A DNA stretch of 64,000 nucleotides from Glycomyces fuscus. Lineage in GTDB: Bacteria; Actinomycetota; Actinomycetes; Streptosporangiales; Streptosporangiaceae. The notes under the pieces are model-generated. The model was not told the origin of the DNA. It ran no database searches and worked only from the letters and a program-made list of their open reading frames with translations. Position numbers and translations under genes: made by a program. Within the stretch, counting starts at the first letter, position 1. Each line of letters opens with the position of its first letter. Where the stretch lies: the NCBI GenBank assembly GCA_002529455.1, contig NYMS01000060.1:1-64000 (forward strand). Reading direction: 5' to 3'. Shown in pieces: positions 54,939-64,000 of the stretch.

Positions 54939-55520
54939 ATGACCCTGTCTCGCCTAGATCCTCGTGACCCGTTCGTGGTCGACACCCGCCAGCTGGGCCG
55001 CCAGCCGGGGTCGATGCGGACCGTCAACCGCATCGTGACCGTCCCCGAGGCGTTCGCCACGGCGATGGCGGCCGTGCCCGAGGGCAGCGAGGTCGAACTG
55101 GACCTGCGCCTGGAGGCGGTGATGGAGGGAGTCCTCGTCACCGGCACCGTCCGCGGCCAGCTCACCGCGGAGTGCTCGCGCTGCCTGGACCCGATCTCGG
55201 ACGGCGTCGAGGCCGGATTCCAGGAGCTGTACCGGTACTCCGCCGACGAGGACGCGGCGGCGGGGGCGGACGAGGACGCGGGTGACGAGGATGAGGACTA
55301 CTATCTAGAGGGCGATCTCCTCGACCTCGGGCCGGTGGTCCGAGACGCCGTCGTGCTCGCGCTCCCGCTCACACCGTTGTGCGGCCCGGACTGCCCCGGC
55401 CTGTGCTCCGAGTGCGGTGCCAAACTCGCCGAGGCCGGGCCGGACCACGGCCACGGCGACAACATCGACCCGCGTTGGGAGGCGCTCCGCGAGATCGCGG
55501 ACGACCCCGGCGAACGATGA
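54939..55520 (+). CDS. YceD/DUF177 family protein (rRNA accumulation)
   Basis: 193 residues. The family conserved cysteines are visible (ECSRC and LCGPDCPGLCSECG). The central Asp/Glu/Ala loop (about 105-120) is variable. It lies upstream of rpmF as in most bacteria; in plants and E. coli the family is linked to 23S rRNA. TACAAT (54830-54835) may be the promoter, well upstream of ATG 54939. The Shine-Dalgarno is weak. Confidence 0.9.
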   Translation: MTLSRLDPRDPFVVDTRQLGRQPGSMRTVNRIVTVPEAFATAMAAVPEGSEVELDLRLEAVMEGVLVTGTVRGQLTAECSRCLDPISDGVEAGFQELYRYSADEDAAAGADEDAGDEDEDYYLEGDLLDLGPVVRDAVVLALPLTPLCGPDCPGLCSECGAKLAEAGPDHGHGDNIDPRWEALREIADDPGER

Positions 55521-55658
55521 GCTCGTGAACCGATCGCGGACGGCCGCCCCCCGGGCGCGCCCCCGCCGACCGGGGCACACCTTCCCCGCCACAGTGCGCG
55601 GGGTGACCGAGAGAAGCGACCTCCCGCGACCGCGCGGGGGTGACCCAGGAGGATTGAA

Positions 55659-55835
55659 GTGGCCGTCCCGAAGCGGAAGATGTCGCGGAGCAACACCCGG
55701 ACCCGCCGTTCCCAGTGGAAGGCGTCGCGCCCGGTGCTGGTCAACTGCCCGCGCTGCCGCGACCCCAAGCAGCCCCACATCGCGTGCCCGACCTGCGGCA
55801 CCTACAACAACCGCCAGGTCACCAACCCGGCCTAG
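55659..55835 (+). CDS. rpmF: 50S ribosomal protein L32
   Basis: 58 residues, from GTG 55659 with AGGAGG upstream. MAVPKRKMSRSNTRTRRSQW is diagnostic. It has the zinc-binding form with CPRC and CPTC. It lies downstream of the YceD gene, 138 bases apart. Confidence 0.97.
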   Translation: MAVPKRKMSRSNTRTRRSQWKASRPVLVNCPRCRDPKQPHIACPTCGTYNNRQVTNPA

Positions 55836-56367
55836 GCCTGCGCCGTGGATCACACCGCTGGTCCTGCGCACCGCAGCCGAACGCGCCTGGCGGATGACGG
55901 GCTTCGGGTCCTCGCACCCGAGTCCCCAGCCATCTCGGGGCGGACCCCTCACCAGGGTCCGCCCCGAAGTGCTGTCACCGGTCCGTCCGGGGCCGGGACG
56001 GCCGGGGCGGCCGTGCCCGCGCGCGTGTTCCGCCCCGTGCCGCCCGCGCGTGTGCGGCCGGTGTCCGCACGGATTCCATCCCTTGTCCTCGTACTCCCCG
56101 AGCGTCGCGGTACGCGGGTTTGTAGAGTGACCTGAGGAACAGAACAACGCGTGGTACACGACGAGCAGCGGCGGGCGGGAGCATCCGCGCGCCGCACAGT
56201 GATCCGGGTCCTCCCGGGCTCCCGAGTTCGTGGTGGCTGCCGGGGGAGCGGAGCCTCCCGCGACGGTCACCTCGTTTTCGAGCACCCTGGCGGGGCCGCG
56301 GGATCCGTACCCGACTCCAGCCGTCCGCGCGCCGCCGTCCGGCGCGTACGAACAGGGAAGTGAACGA
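55836..56367. other. Intergenic region between rpmF and rnc
   Basis: 532 bases. It holds the rpmF terminator (55936-55966) and a -10-like TAGAGT near 56123-56128. No gene is supported. The leader to rnc would be about 230 bases. Confidence 0.4.
55936..55966 (+). terminator. Terminator after rpmF
   Basis: A perfect 12-bp stem CGGGGCGGACCC / GGGTCCGCCCCG with a 7-base loop. Confidence 0.8.
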
Positions 56368-57135
56368 GTGGCCAGCCAACTCTCCGTCTCCGAAGCCAAG
56401 GCGTTCCACCAGGCCATCGGGGTCGAAGTCGACCCGAAGATCCTGCTCAGGGCGCTGACCCACCGCTCCTACGCCTACGAGAAGGGCGGTCTGCCCACCA
56501 ACGAGCGCCTGGAGTTCCTCGGGGACTCCGTGCTCGGGCTGGTGGTCACCGACACCCTCTTCCGCAAGCACCCCGACCTGCCCGAGGGACAGCTCGCCAA
56601 GCTGCGCGCCGCCGTGGTCAACATGCGCGCCCTCGCCGACGTCGCCCGCGGGCTGGGCATCGGCGCCTACATCCGGCTCGGCCGCGGCGAGGAGGGGACC
56701 GGGGGCCGCGACAAGTCCTCGATCCTCGCCGACACCCTGGAGGCCGTCATCGGCGCCGTCTACCTGGACCGCGGCCTGGACGTGGCCTCGGAGTTCGTGC
56801 ACCGGCTCTTCGACCCGCTCATCGCCACCGCCTCCGGGCTGGGCGCGGGCCTGGACTGGAAGACCTCCCTCCAGGAGCTGACCGCCGCCGAGATGCTCGG
56901 CGTCCCCGAGTACCACGTGGACGAGAGCGGCCCCGACCACCAGAAGACCTTCCGGGCGACGGTCCGCGTCGCGGGGGAGAGCTACGGCCTGGGTGAGGGC
57001 CGCAGCAAGAAGGAGGCCGAGCAGCAGGCCGCCGAGTCGGCGTGGAAGGCCATCAAGGCCCGCTCCGAGGCCGCCGCCGACACTGCGGGCGCCGCCGGCG
57101 GGGCCGGTGCCGCCTCCGGCGACGGGCGCAGGTGA
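56368..57135 (+). CDS. rnc: Ribonuclease III
   Basis: 255 residues, from GTG 56368 with GGGAAG upstream. It cleaves double-stranded RNA in rRNA processing and antisense regulation. The signature NERLEFLGDSVL starts at residue 45; the second metal-site segment is DTLEAVIGAVYLD. The double-stranded RNA-binding domain spans about 175-242. The Ala/Gly tail is variable. mutM starts 7 bases later. Confidence 0.97.
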   Translation: MASQLSVSEAKAFHQAIGVEVDPKILLRALTHRSYAYEKGGLPTNERLEFLGDSVLGLVVTDTLFRKHPDLPEGQLAKLRAAVVNMRALADVARGLGIGAYIRLGRGEEGTGGRDKSSILADTLEAVIGAVYLDRGLDVASEFVHRLFDPLIATASGLGAGLDWKTSLQELTAAEMLGVPEYHVDESGPDHQKTFRATVRVAGESYGLGEGRSKKEAEQQAAESAWKAIKARSEAAADTAGAAGGAGAASGDGRR

Positions 57136-57142
57136 GGCGGCC

Positions 57143-57997
57143 GTGCCCGAACTCCCCGAGGTCGAGGTCGTCCGGCGAGGCCTGGCCGAACACGCCCTGG
57201 GCCGTACCGTCGGCGCCGTCGAGGTCCTGCACCCCCGTGCGGTGCGGCGGTACCTGCCCGGCGCCGCCGACTTCGCCGCCCGCCTGTCGGGTCGCGTGCC
57301 CACCGCCGCGCGGCGCCGCGGCAAGTACCTGTGGCTCGTCCTGGACAGCGGCGAGATGCTTCTCACGCACCTGGGCATGAGCGGGCAGATGCTGGTCCAG
57401 CCCGAGGGCAAGCCCGACGAGAAGCACCTGCGGGTGCGCCTGCCCCTGTCGGACGGCACCGAGCTGCGCTTCGTCGACCAGCGCACCTTCGGCCACCTGA
57501 TGGTGGACGTGCCCGGCACGCGCGAGGACGTGCCCTCGTCGGTGGACCACATCGCCCTGGACCCGCTGGACCCCGAGTTCGTCCCGGAGGACTTCGTGCG
57601 CGCGCTGCGGGCCCGGCGCACCGAGGTCAAGCGGGCGCTGCTGGACCAGTCGCTGATCAGCGGGGTCGGCAACATCTACGCCGACGAGGCGCTGTGGCGG
57701 TCCCGGCTGCACTGGGCCCGCTCCACGCGGGGGCTGTCCGACGCCGAGGCCGTGGAGCTGCTGGGCCACGTGCGCGAGGTGATGACCGAGGCCCTGGAGG
57801 TGGGCGGCACCACCTTCGACGGCCTGTACGTCAACGTCAACGGCGAGAGCGGCTACTTCGAGCGCGGGCTCAACGCCTACGGCCGCCGCGACCGCCCGTG
57901 CGGCCGGTGCGGTGCCCTGATCCTCCGCGAGGCGTTCATGAACCGCTCCTCCTACAGCTGTCCGAGCTGTCAGAGGGCGCCCCGCGGCCGGGGTTGA
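57143..57997 (+). CDS. mutM: Formamidopyrimidine-DNA glycosylase
   Basis: 284 residues. It removes 8-oxoguanine and nicks the site. GTG 57143 gives MPELPEVEVVRRG, with Pro2 as catalytic nucleophile and Glu3. The H2TH region is SLISGVGNIYADEALW, and the C-terminal zinc finger is CGRCG...CPSC. Cotranscribed with rnc. Confidence 0.97.
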   Translation: MPELPEVEVVRRGLAEHALGRTVGAVEVLHPRAVRRYLPGAADFAARLSGRVPTAARRRGKYLWLVLDSGEMLLTHLGMSGQMLVQPEGKPDEKHLRVRLPLSDGTELRFVDQRTFGHLMVDVPGTREDVPSSVDHIALDPLDPEFVPEDFVRALRARRTEVKRALLDQSLISGVGNIYADEALWRSRLHWARSTRGLSDAEAVELLGHVREVMTEALEVGGTTFDGLYVNVNGESGYFERGLNAYGRRDRPCGRCGALILREAFMNRSSYSCPSCQRAPRGRG

Positions 57998-58056
57998 GGG
58001 TCGTTCGGCGTGTCGGCAAGCAAAGTATGTCTGTCAGGTAAGTAAGGAGTCCGTCC

Positions 58057-58344
58057 GTGGGGGACGAGGTCGAGGCCGTCCGCATGACCGCCTGGGTGCG
58101 CGGGCACGTGCAGGGCGTGGGTTTCCGCTGGTGGGCGCGTTCCAAGGCGCTGGAACTGGGCCTGACCGGGGCGGCCACGAACCTCGGGGACGGCCGTGTC
58201 GAGGTGGTCGCGGAGGGGCCCCGGGACGCGTGCGAGCGGCTTCTTGGCCATCTCCGGGGGGGTGCAACACCCGGTCGTGTGGACTCCGTGGTCGAACGTT
58301 GGTCCCCGTCCGGGGGGAGGTTCACCGGATTCGTCGAACGGTGA
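58057..58344 (+). CDS. acyP: Acylphosphatase
   Basis: 95 residues, from GTG 58057 with AAGGAG upstream. It hydrolyses acyl phosphates. Catalytic Arg24 is in GHVQGVGFRWW and Asn42 in TNLGDGRVEVVAEG. It lies between mutM and smc as I recall for streptomycetes. Confidence 0.95.
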   Translation: MGDEVEAVRMTAWVRGHVQGVGFRWWARSKALELGLTGAATNLGDGRVEVVAEGPRDACERLLGHLRGGATPGRVDSVVERWSPSGGRFTGFVER

Positions 58345-58707
58345 GTATGCTTGTGGGGTAACGCGATTCGAGCACACCGCGCGACCGAGGCGGTCCCCAG
58401 GGATCCGCGGCGAGGTCTCGCGGGGTGTGAGGCCACCACCGTGCGGCGTCTGTGCAGTCCGCACACTCCGGCTGGACCGGGGGTAGCCGTGTTCGGATCG
58501 TGCGCTGCCACCTGCCCGGGATACCTGTCCGGGTTGTGGCCGTTACGGACTGTCGTAATCCAATCTTGACCAGCGGCGCGCACAGTGAGACTCTGGAAGA
58601 CACATCGCGCAGATCTTCCACCCGTGCCGGACCATCATCGGTCGGCTTTCCACGGGGCATCACGTGCGCGGATCATCACTGGTCACTCAGTGTGGAGGAC
58701 CCATATC
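58345..58707. other. Intergenic region before the coiled-coil gene
   Basis: 363 bases without a supported gene. TTGACC (58566-58571), a 17-base gap and GACTCT is a possible promoter for the gene at 58708. Confidence 0.4.
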
Positions 58708-58899
58708 ATGGCGAAGGCTCTGTTTGGCCACGTCGGCGTCTCCGACCCCCGGATGGTCTCGGAGGTGCGGCGGCTCCAGAACCGGGTACGCGACCTCGAG
58801 GACGAGATCAGCCGTCTCCAGGCACGGAACGACCAGCTCAGCATGGCCGTCACCGAAGCCTCCTCCGGCGCGACCGATCGCGAGCCGGCGCTCGCCTGA
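58708..58899 (+). CDS. Small conserved coiled-coil protein upstream of smc
   Basis: 63 residues, from ATG 58708 with GGAGG upstream. MAKALFGHVGVSDPRMVSEV is followed by a heptad-like helix (RRLQNRVRDLEDEISRLQAR) and a loose tail ending EPALA. A similar small protein occupies this place in streptomycetes. Function is unknown. Dimerisation through the coil is inference. Confidence 0.85.
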   Translation: MAKALFGHVGVSDPRMVSEVRRLQNRVRDLEDEISRLQARNDQLSMAVTEASSGATDREPALA

Positions 58900-59265
58900 C
58901 CTGACGCCGTCGACGTGTCGGGCGCAGCCAGAGCTGCTCTTTCCGATGTGGTCGATCCACTGACGGGGACGCCGAACGCGTGAGCCAGGCGTCCCTGGCC
59001 AAGACCGTCGACGGACCGGGTCCCCGTCCTCAGTCCGCTTCGCCGCAGATTTTCCTTTCCCTTGCGGCCTTTTTACCGTTGTACCCGGCGGTCCCTTTCA
59101 CAACCCTCCGTGTCCGCCGGACATCCCCCCTCTTCTCCGCCCGGGTGCGGGCCCCAGGGCCGTCCGCTCGGGACACCAGCCCGAACCCCACCCTCTGGTC
59201 ACCGCTTCGTGGCACCCTTAGGTGGTCGCGCTGTGTATCAACGGTGACCGTCGTGGGAGGTGTGG
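58900..59265. other. Intergenic region upstream of smc
   Basis: About 366 bases. It includes a pyrimidine-rich, lower-GC tract (about 59045-59110) that may hold the smc promoter. No gene is supported. Confidence 0.4.
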
Positions 59266-62200
59266 GTGTACCTGAAGAATCTGACGCTGCGCGGCTTCAA
59301 GTCGTTCGCGTCGGCCACCACCCTGCGCTTCGAGCCCGGGATCACCTGTGTGGTCGGTCCCAACGGCTCGGGCAAGTCCAACGTGGTGGACGCCCTGTCC
59401 TGGGTGATGGGGGAGCAGGGGGCCAAGTCCCTGCGCGGCGGCAAGATGGAGGACGTCATCTTCGCGGGCACCTCCACCCGCCAGGCGCTGGGCCGCGCCG
59501 AGGTCAGCCTCACCATCGACAACACCGACGGTGCGCTGCCCATCGACTACACCGAGGTCACCATCCGGCGGACCATGTTCCGCAACGGCGGCTCGGAGTA
59601 CGCCATCAACGGCGACACCTGCCGCCTCCTGGACATCCAGGACCTGCTCAGCGACTCCGGCATCGGCCGTGAGATGCACGTCATCGTCGGCCAGGGGCAG
59701 CTGGACACCGTCCTGCACGCCGGCCCCGAGGAGCGCCGCGCCCTCATCGAGGAGGCCGCGGGCATCCTCAAGCACCGCAAGCGCAAAGAGAAGGCGATCC
59801 GCAAGCTCAACGCGATGCAGGGCAACCTGGACCGGGTCACCGACCTCACCGCGGAGCTGCGCCGCCAGCTCAAGCCCCTGGGCCGCCAGGCCGAGCTCGC
59901 CCGCAGGGCCGCCGTCATCCAGGCCGACCTGCGCGACGCCCGCCTGCGCCTGCTCGCCGACGACATCGTCACCCTCACCGACCAGCTGGCCAAGGAGGAG
60001 GCGGACGAGAAGGAGGTCCTCGCCCGCCGCGGGGCGGCCGAGGCCGCCCTCGCCCAGACCCAGGAGCGCGAGAGCGAGCTGGAGGCGCAGGCCGCCGAGG
60101 CCGCGCCCGCCCTGGCCCGGGCCCTGGAGACCTACCACGCGCTGTCGCGCCTCACCGAGCGACTCGACGCCGTGCGCGGCCTGGCCAACGAGCGCCACCG
60201 CAACCTGGCCTCCGTCTCCGAGGAGCCCGTCCACCGCCGCGACCCCGAGGAACTGGAGATGGAGGCCGAGGAGGCCGCCGCCCAGGAGGAGGAGCTCCTC
60301 ACCCGGCTGGAGGAGGCCCGGGAGGCACTGGAGGCCACCGTCGCCGAGCGCTCCGCCGCCGAGGACGCCCTGCACCGCGAGGAGAAGCGGCTGGAGGCCG
60401 CCGCCCGCGCCTCCGCCGAGCGCCGCGAGGGCCTCGTGCGGCTGTCCGCCCGGGTGGAGAGCCTGCGCGGACGGCTGGCCTCGAACGGGGACGAGATCAC
60501 CCGGTTGGAGGAGTCCGCCCGTCAGGCCGCCGAACGCGCGGAGCGGGCCCAGGCCGAGTACGAGATGGCCGCCGAGGAGGCGGCCGGCCTCGACGAGGGG
60601 GACGCCGAGCTCGACACCGCCCAGGAGGAGGCCGCCCGCCGCCTCTCCGAGGCCGACGCCGGGATCAACCGGCTCCGCGACGCCGAGCGCACCGCCGAGG
60701 GCGAGCGGGCCGCGCTCGCCGCCCGCAAGGAGGCCCTGGAGCTGGGGCTGGCGCACAAGGACGGCGCCGGCACCCTCCTGGGCGCCGACCTACCGGGGAT
60801 GCTCGGCAGCCTGGCCGCCCTCGTCCAGGTCGAGTCCGGCCAGGAGACCGCCGTGGCCGCCGCCTTCGGCACGGCCGCAGGAGCGGTCGCGGTCAGCGAC
60901 CCCGACACCGCCGTGGCCGCGCTCGACCTGCTCCGGTCCGAGGACGCGGGCCGCGCCGGGATCGTCATCGCCCAGGCCGTCCCCGCGGTGCCCCGCGGGG
61001 AGTGGCCCGCACTGCCCGCGGGGTCGCGCTACGCCCTCGACGCCGTCGTCGCACCCGAGCACCTGGTCGGCGCGGTCACCGCGCTGCTGGACCGCACCGC
61101 CCTGGTGGCCGACGCCCCCGCCGCACGCGACCTGGTCCGCAAGGTCCCGGGGGTGCGCGCCGTCACCGCCGAGGGGGACGTGTTCTGCGCGGCCCTGGTG
61201 CACGGCGGTTCGGCCGCCGCGCCGAGCCTGCTGGAGGTCCAGGCGGCCGTGGACGAGGCGGCCGGGAGGCTGGAGACGGCCACCGAGGCCGCCGGGCGGA
61301 TCGCCGCCGAGCTGGAGGAGCGCAGGCGCGAGCGCGCCGACCTGGCCGCCGAGGTCGAGGAGCTGACCGCGCGCCGCCGCCAGGGCGACCGCAGGCGCAA
61401 CGAGTCCGCCCAGCGGCTCGGCAAGCTGGGCGGGCAGGCCCGTTCCGCGGAGGCCGAGGCCGAGCGGTACGCGGCCGCCGCCGCCAAGGCCACCGCCGCG
61501 CGCGGCGAGGAGGCCGCGAAGCTGGCCCGGCTGGAGGAGGAGCTGGCCGAGGCCGAGGAGGTGGCCGCCTCCATCGAGGAGGACGCGCCCGACCCCGAGA
61601 CCCGGGACGAGCTCGCCGCCCAGGCCTCGCGCGCCCGCGCCACCGAGGTGGAGCGCCGTCTGTCGGTGCGCACCGCCGAGGAGCGCGCCCGCTCGATCGC
61701 GGGCCGTGCCGAGCAGCTGCGCGCCCAGGCCTTCGAGGAGCGCCGTGCCATGGAGCGCGCCGCCGAGCGCCGCCGCACCCGCGCCGCGCAGGCCACCATC
61801 GCCGAGGCCGTCGCCGAGGGCGCCCGGCTGGCCCTGGAGCGGATCGCGGTGTCCCTGGCCGCGGCCGAGAGCGAGCGCGCCGCCGCCGAGGCGGAGAAGG
61901 AGGCGCGCGACGCCGAGCTCAGGACCGTGCGCGCCCGCGTCCGCGAGCTGTCCGTGGACCTGGAGAAGCTGACCAGTTCGGCGCACAGCGGCGAGGTGGC
62001 CCGGGCCGAGCGCCGCCTGCGCCTGGAGCAGCTGGAGGTCAAGGCGGGGGAGGAGATGGGCGTCGACGTGCCCACCCTCGTCGCCGAGTACGGGCCGAAC
62101 GTGCCCGTGCCCCCTCCGGGCGACGCCGAGGAGGACGCGGTCCCGCTGCCGTACGTGCGCGAGGTGCAGGCCAAGCGGGCCAAGGCCGCCGAGCGCCAGC

Positions 62201-62811
62201 TCAACCAGCTGGGCAAGATCAACCCGCTCGCGCTGGAGGAGTTCGCGGCGCTGGAGGAGCGGCACGCCTTCCTCAACGCCCAGCTGGAGGACCTGAAGAA
62301 GACCCGCCGGGACCTGATGGACATCGTCCAGGAGGTCGACGCCCGGGTGCAGGAGGTGTTCTCCTCCGCCTACCTGGACGTGGAGCGGGAGTTCGCGGCG
62401 ATCTTCGGCCGGCTCTTCCCCGGGGGGGAGGGGCGGCTGCTGCTCACCTCCCCCGAGGACATGCTGACCACCGGTGTGGAGGTGGAGGCACGCCCGCCCG
62501 GCAAGAAGGTCAAGCGGCTGTCGCTGCTCTCCGGCGGTGAGCGCTCCCTGACCGCGGTGGCCTTCCTCGCCGCGATCTTCAAGGCCCGGCCGTCCCCGTT
62601 CTACGTGATGGACGAGGTCGAGGCGGCGCTGGACGACACCAACCTGCAGCGCCTGCTGGTGATCTTCGAGGAGTTGCGGGCCTCCTCGCAGCTGATCGTG
62701 ATCACCCACCAGAAGCGCACCATGGAGGCGGCCGACGCGCTGTACGGCGTGACGATGCAGGGGGACGGCATCTCCCAGGTGATCAGCCAGAAGCTGGAGC
62801 GCCCCGCCTGA
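59266..62811 (+). CDS. smc: Chromosome segregation protein SMC
   Basis: 1181 residues. GTG 59266 is preferred over GTG 59260, which lies on the Shine-Dalgarno GGGAGG itself, and gives MYLKNLTLRGFKSFASATTL. The ATPase head halves are Walker A GPNGSGKSN (residues 31-39) with LRGGKMEDVIF, and the C-terminal signature LLSGGERSLTAVAFL (about 1088) with Walker B FYVMDEVEAALDD. Two long Glu/Ala/Arg coiled coils flank a hinge (about 500-650, GTLLGADLPGMLGSLAALVQ). It condenses and segregates DNA with ScpA and ScpB. Confidence 0.97.
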   Translation: MYLKNLTLRGFKSFASATTLRFEPGITCVVGPNGSGKSNVVDALSWVMGEQGAKSLRGGKMEDVIFAGTSTRQALGRAEVSLTIDNTDGALPIDYTEVTIRRTMFRNGGSEYAINGDTCRLLDIQDLLSDSGIGREMHVIVGQGQLDTVLHAGPEERRALIEEAAGILKHRKRKEKAIRKLNAMQGNLDRVTDLTAELRRQLKPLGRQAELARRAAVIQADLRDARLRLLADDIVTLTDQLAKEEADEKEVLARRGAAEAALAQTQERESELEAQAAEAAPALARALETYHALSRLTERLDAVRGLANERHRNLASVSEEPVHRRDPEELEMEAEEAAAQEEELLTRLEEAREALEATVAERSAAEDALHREEKRLEAAARASAERREGLVRLSARVESLRGRLASNGDEITRLEESARQAAERAERAQAEYEMAAEEAAGLDEGDAELDTAQEEAARRLSEADAGINRLRDAERTAEGERAALAARKEALELGLAHKDGAGTLLGADLPGMLGSLAALVQVESGQETAVAAAFGTAAGAVAVSDPDTAVAALDLLRSEDAGRAGIVIAQAVPAVPRGEWPALPAGSRYALDAVVAPEHLVGAVTALLDRTALVADAPAARDLVRKVPGVRAVTAEGDVFCAALVHGGSAAAPSLLEVQAAVDEAAGRLETATEAAGRIAAELEERRRERADLAAEVEELTARRRQGDRRRNESAQRLGKLGGQARSAEAEAERYAAAAAKATAARGEEAAKLARLEEELAEAEEVAASIEEDAPDPETRDELAAQASRARATEVERRLSVRTAEERARSIAGRAEQLRAQAFEERRAMERAAERRRTRAAQATIAEAVAEGARLALERIAVSLAAAESERAAAEAEKEARDAELRTVRARVRELSVDLEKLTSSAHSGEVARAERRLRLEQLEVKAGEEMGVDVPTLVAEYGPNVPVPPPGDAEEDAVPLPYVREVQAKRAKAAERQLNQLGKINPLALEEFAALEERHAFLNAQLEDLKKTRRDLMDIVQEVDARVQEVFSSAYLDVEREFAAIFGRLFPGGEGRLLLTSPEDMLTTGVEVEARPPGKKVKRLSLLSGGERSLTAVAFLAAIFKARPSPFYVMDEVEAALDDTNLQRLLVIFEELRASSQLIVITHQKRTMEAADALYGVTMQGDGISQVISQKLERPA

Positions 62812-62819
62812 CACGCGGC

Positions 62820-62853
62820 CGGGGCCGCCCTCCCGGAAGGGAGAGCGGCCCCG
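62820..62853. terminator. Bidirectional terminator between smc and the subtilase gene
   Basis: CGGGGCCGC / GCGGCCCCG outer stem and CTCCC/GGGAG inner stem, one mismatch, loop GGAA. Confidence 0.8.
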
Positions 62854-62939
62854 TACGCACACCCCGGCTCGCGGCCCGGGTCCGGCCCCGGCGGAGGGCG
62901 CCCGAACACGGACCGAAGCGGAGCCCCAAAGGAGCGCTG

Positions 62940-64000
62940 CTAGCCGCGGTCGATGGTGATGACCGGGGAGGTCCAGGTCTCCCAGTGGTCGGGGTTGTCC
63001 GCGTCGCCCAGAGCCTTCAGCGCGCGGGCCTCCAGACGGTACCGCCCGTCCCGGACCGGGGTGATCCGGTCGTGGCGGTCCAGGACCGTGCCGTCCCACG
63101 CGTAGCTGAAGAACGACGTCCCGGTCGCGCTGCGGTTCACGTGGTCCACCGACACCGCGACGTTGCGGTCCGGGTGCACCGGGCGCCCGGTGCGCTCGTC
63201 GATGACGGTCATCTCCAGCAGCGTGACGTGGTGGTCGAAGTGCGCGATGACGTACGGGACGTCCGGCAGGCCGTCGATCCACTCCAGGGTGTAGGTGGCG
63301 CCGTCGGGCTGGTTCTCGAACGTGCCGCCGCCCTCGCTCACGCACTCCAGGCCGGAGAAGGCGCCGCATTCGGTGATGCGGGTCAGCCACGGCAGTTCGA
63401 GCACGTTGCCGCCGCCGTCGGTGATCGGGGTCATCGCCTCGATCTCCTGGTAGTCGCCGTTGTAGGCGGCGTAGGGGACCCGGTAGGTCTCGCCGCCGGC
63501 CTCGGACACGGAGACGTAGCCGCCGTAGATCATCTGCTCGTAGTCCCGGGCGGGCGGGGTGAAGGTCACCTGCACCTCGGCGGTGCCGCCCGGCGCGACG
63601 GTCACCTCGTCCCGGTCGAAGGCCACCTCGGCGGAGGCGTCGTTGTAACCGGGGGTGAAGGTGTTGCCGTGGGTGCCCAGGGCGCTCTCGTGCTCCAGGG
63701 CGTAGGTGGCCTCCTCGTCGCCGTCGTTGGCGATGGTGATCGTCTCGGTCACCTCGCCCTCGGTGGCACCCAGGGACAGCTTGCCCGGGGTCACGGTGGT
63801 GGTGGCCAGCACGGCGCCGGGCACGTCCATCATGCCCGCGCCCTGGCGGTGGACGTTGTCGGTGTATCCCGCGTCGGGGTCGCCCCACCAGGCCTTGGGG
63901 TCGGCGCTGTTCTGGAGGACGTCGCGCACCTCGTGCGCGCCGAGCCCGGGGCGGGCCTCCAGCAGCAGCGCGACGCCGCCCGCCACGTGCGGTGAGGACA
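62940..64000 (-). CDS. Subtilisin-like (S8) serine protease, C-terminal part
   Basis: About 352 codons are in the window; the 5' part runs off the right edge. The first residues read SSPHVAGGVALLLEARPG, the helix that follows the catalytic GTS-M segment of subtilases, so the catalytic Ser lies just outside. KAWWGDPDAGYTDNVHRQGAGMMDV ends the protease domain, and fibronectin-like beta domains follow (TPGKLSLGATEG and onward). Two Cys (TECGAF, LECVSE) lie close together. Probably a large secreted protease. Convergent with smc. Confidence 0.88.
   Translation of the reverse strand, partial: SSPHVAGGVALLLEARPGLGAHEVRDVLQNSADPKAWWGDPDAGYTDNVHRQGAGMMDVPGAVLATTTVTPGKLSLGATEGEVTETITIANDGDEEATYALEHESALGTHGNTFTPGYNDASAEVAFDRDEVTVAPGGTAEVQVTFTPPARDYEQMIYGGYVSVSEAGGETYRVPYAAYNGDYQEIEAMTPITDGGGNVLELPWLTRITECGAFSGLECVSEGGGTFENQPDGATYTLEWIDGLPDVPYVIAHFDHHVTLLEMTVIDERTGRPVHPDRNVAVSVDHVNRSATGTSFFSYAWDGTVLDRHDRITPVRDGRYRLEARALKALGDADNPDHWETWTSPVITIDRG

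Noticed and set aside
60790..63888. Long minus-strand frame across smc and the protease region
   Set aside because: It overlaps the clearly coding smc and reads the protease in the wrong frame.

Overview
This is a very GC-rich chromosomal window with strong third-position G/C bias, many GTG and TTG starts, and gene order typical of filamentous actinomycetes. Protein resemblance suggests a Nocardiopsis-like member of the Streptosporangiales. That genus call is inference from family resemblance, not a search result. Almost all of the window is core chromosome. The accessory material is two sortase-anchored thioester-domain proteins, one decayed nuclease-like gene and one broken IS200/IS605-type element.

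Layout. 1-2730: two leftward thioester (TQXA) cell-surface proteins. 2978-4525: gatB, without gatC or gatA beside it. 5096-7801: a membrane PAS-GGDEF-EAL cyclic-di-GMP protein. 7883-8755: a pseudogene. 8919-20030: the branched-chain amino-acid block ilvB-ilvN-ilvC, serA, leuB, ilvE, cimA. This block carries two leader-peptide attenuators (before ilvB and before cimA), a 29-codon gene before leuB, and palindromes TCTCA-N5-TGAGA that I read as candidate NdgR operators. 20307-25107: a DUF3152 metalloprotease-like protein, an FAH hydrolase, a GDSL esterase and gltX, followed by tRNA-Gln and two identical tRNA-Glu genes (gltX and the tRNAs it charges sit together). 25921-27285: a HicA-like small protein and a helix-turn-helix protein. 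27470-30337: ndgR divergent from leuC-leuD. 30687-36460: hup, cofC, plsC-gpsA, a Cys/Met-metabolism PLP enzyme and ddl.

36606-43954 runs leftward: an EI24 membrane protein, cydC, cydD, cydB and cydA (cytochrome bd oxidase and its ABC exporter) with a dense palindrome cluster upstream of cydA. 44294-48863: divergent DUF305 and DUF3105 proteins, a DUF3515 lipoprotein, an orphan RAM-domain regulator, thiL and a membrane-anchored CBM2-like protein. 49006-58899: rpmB, recG, rsmD, a tnpB pseudogene that separates rsmD from coaD, then coaD, yceD/DUF177, rpmF, rnc, mutM, acyP and a small coiled-coil protein. 59266-62811: smc. 62940-64000: the C-terminal part of a secreted subtilisin-like protease.

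How it works together. Most of Ile/Val/Leu synthesis is here: citramalate synthase, acetohydroxyacid synthase, ketol-acid reductoisomerase, IPM isomerase and dehydrogenase, and the aminotransferase, together with the IclR-type regulator. Control appears layered: ribosome-mediated attenuation at ilvB and cimA, and a shared operator motif at ilvB, the leuB region and the ndgR/leuC divergent promoter. Several genes look leaderless, with a TANNNT-type box 6-7 bases before the start codon.
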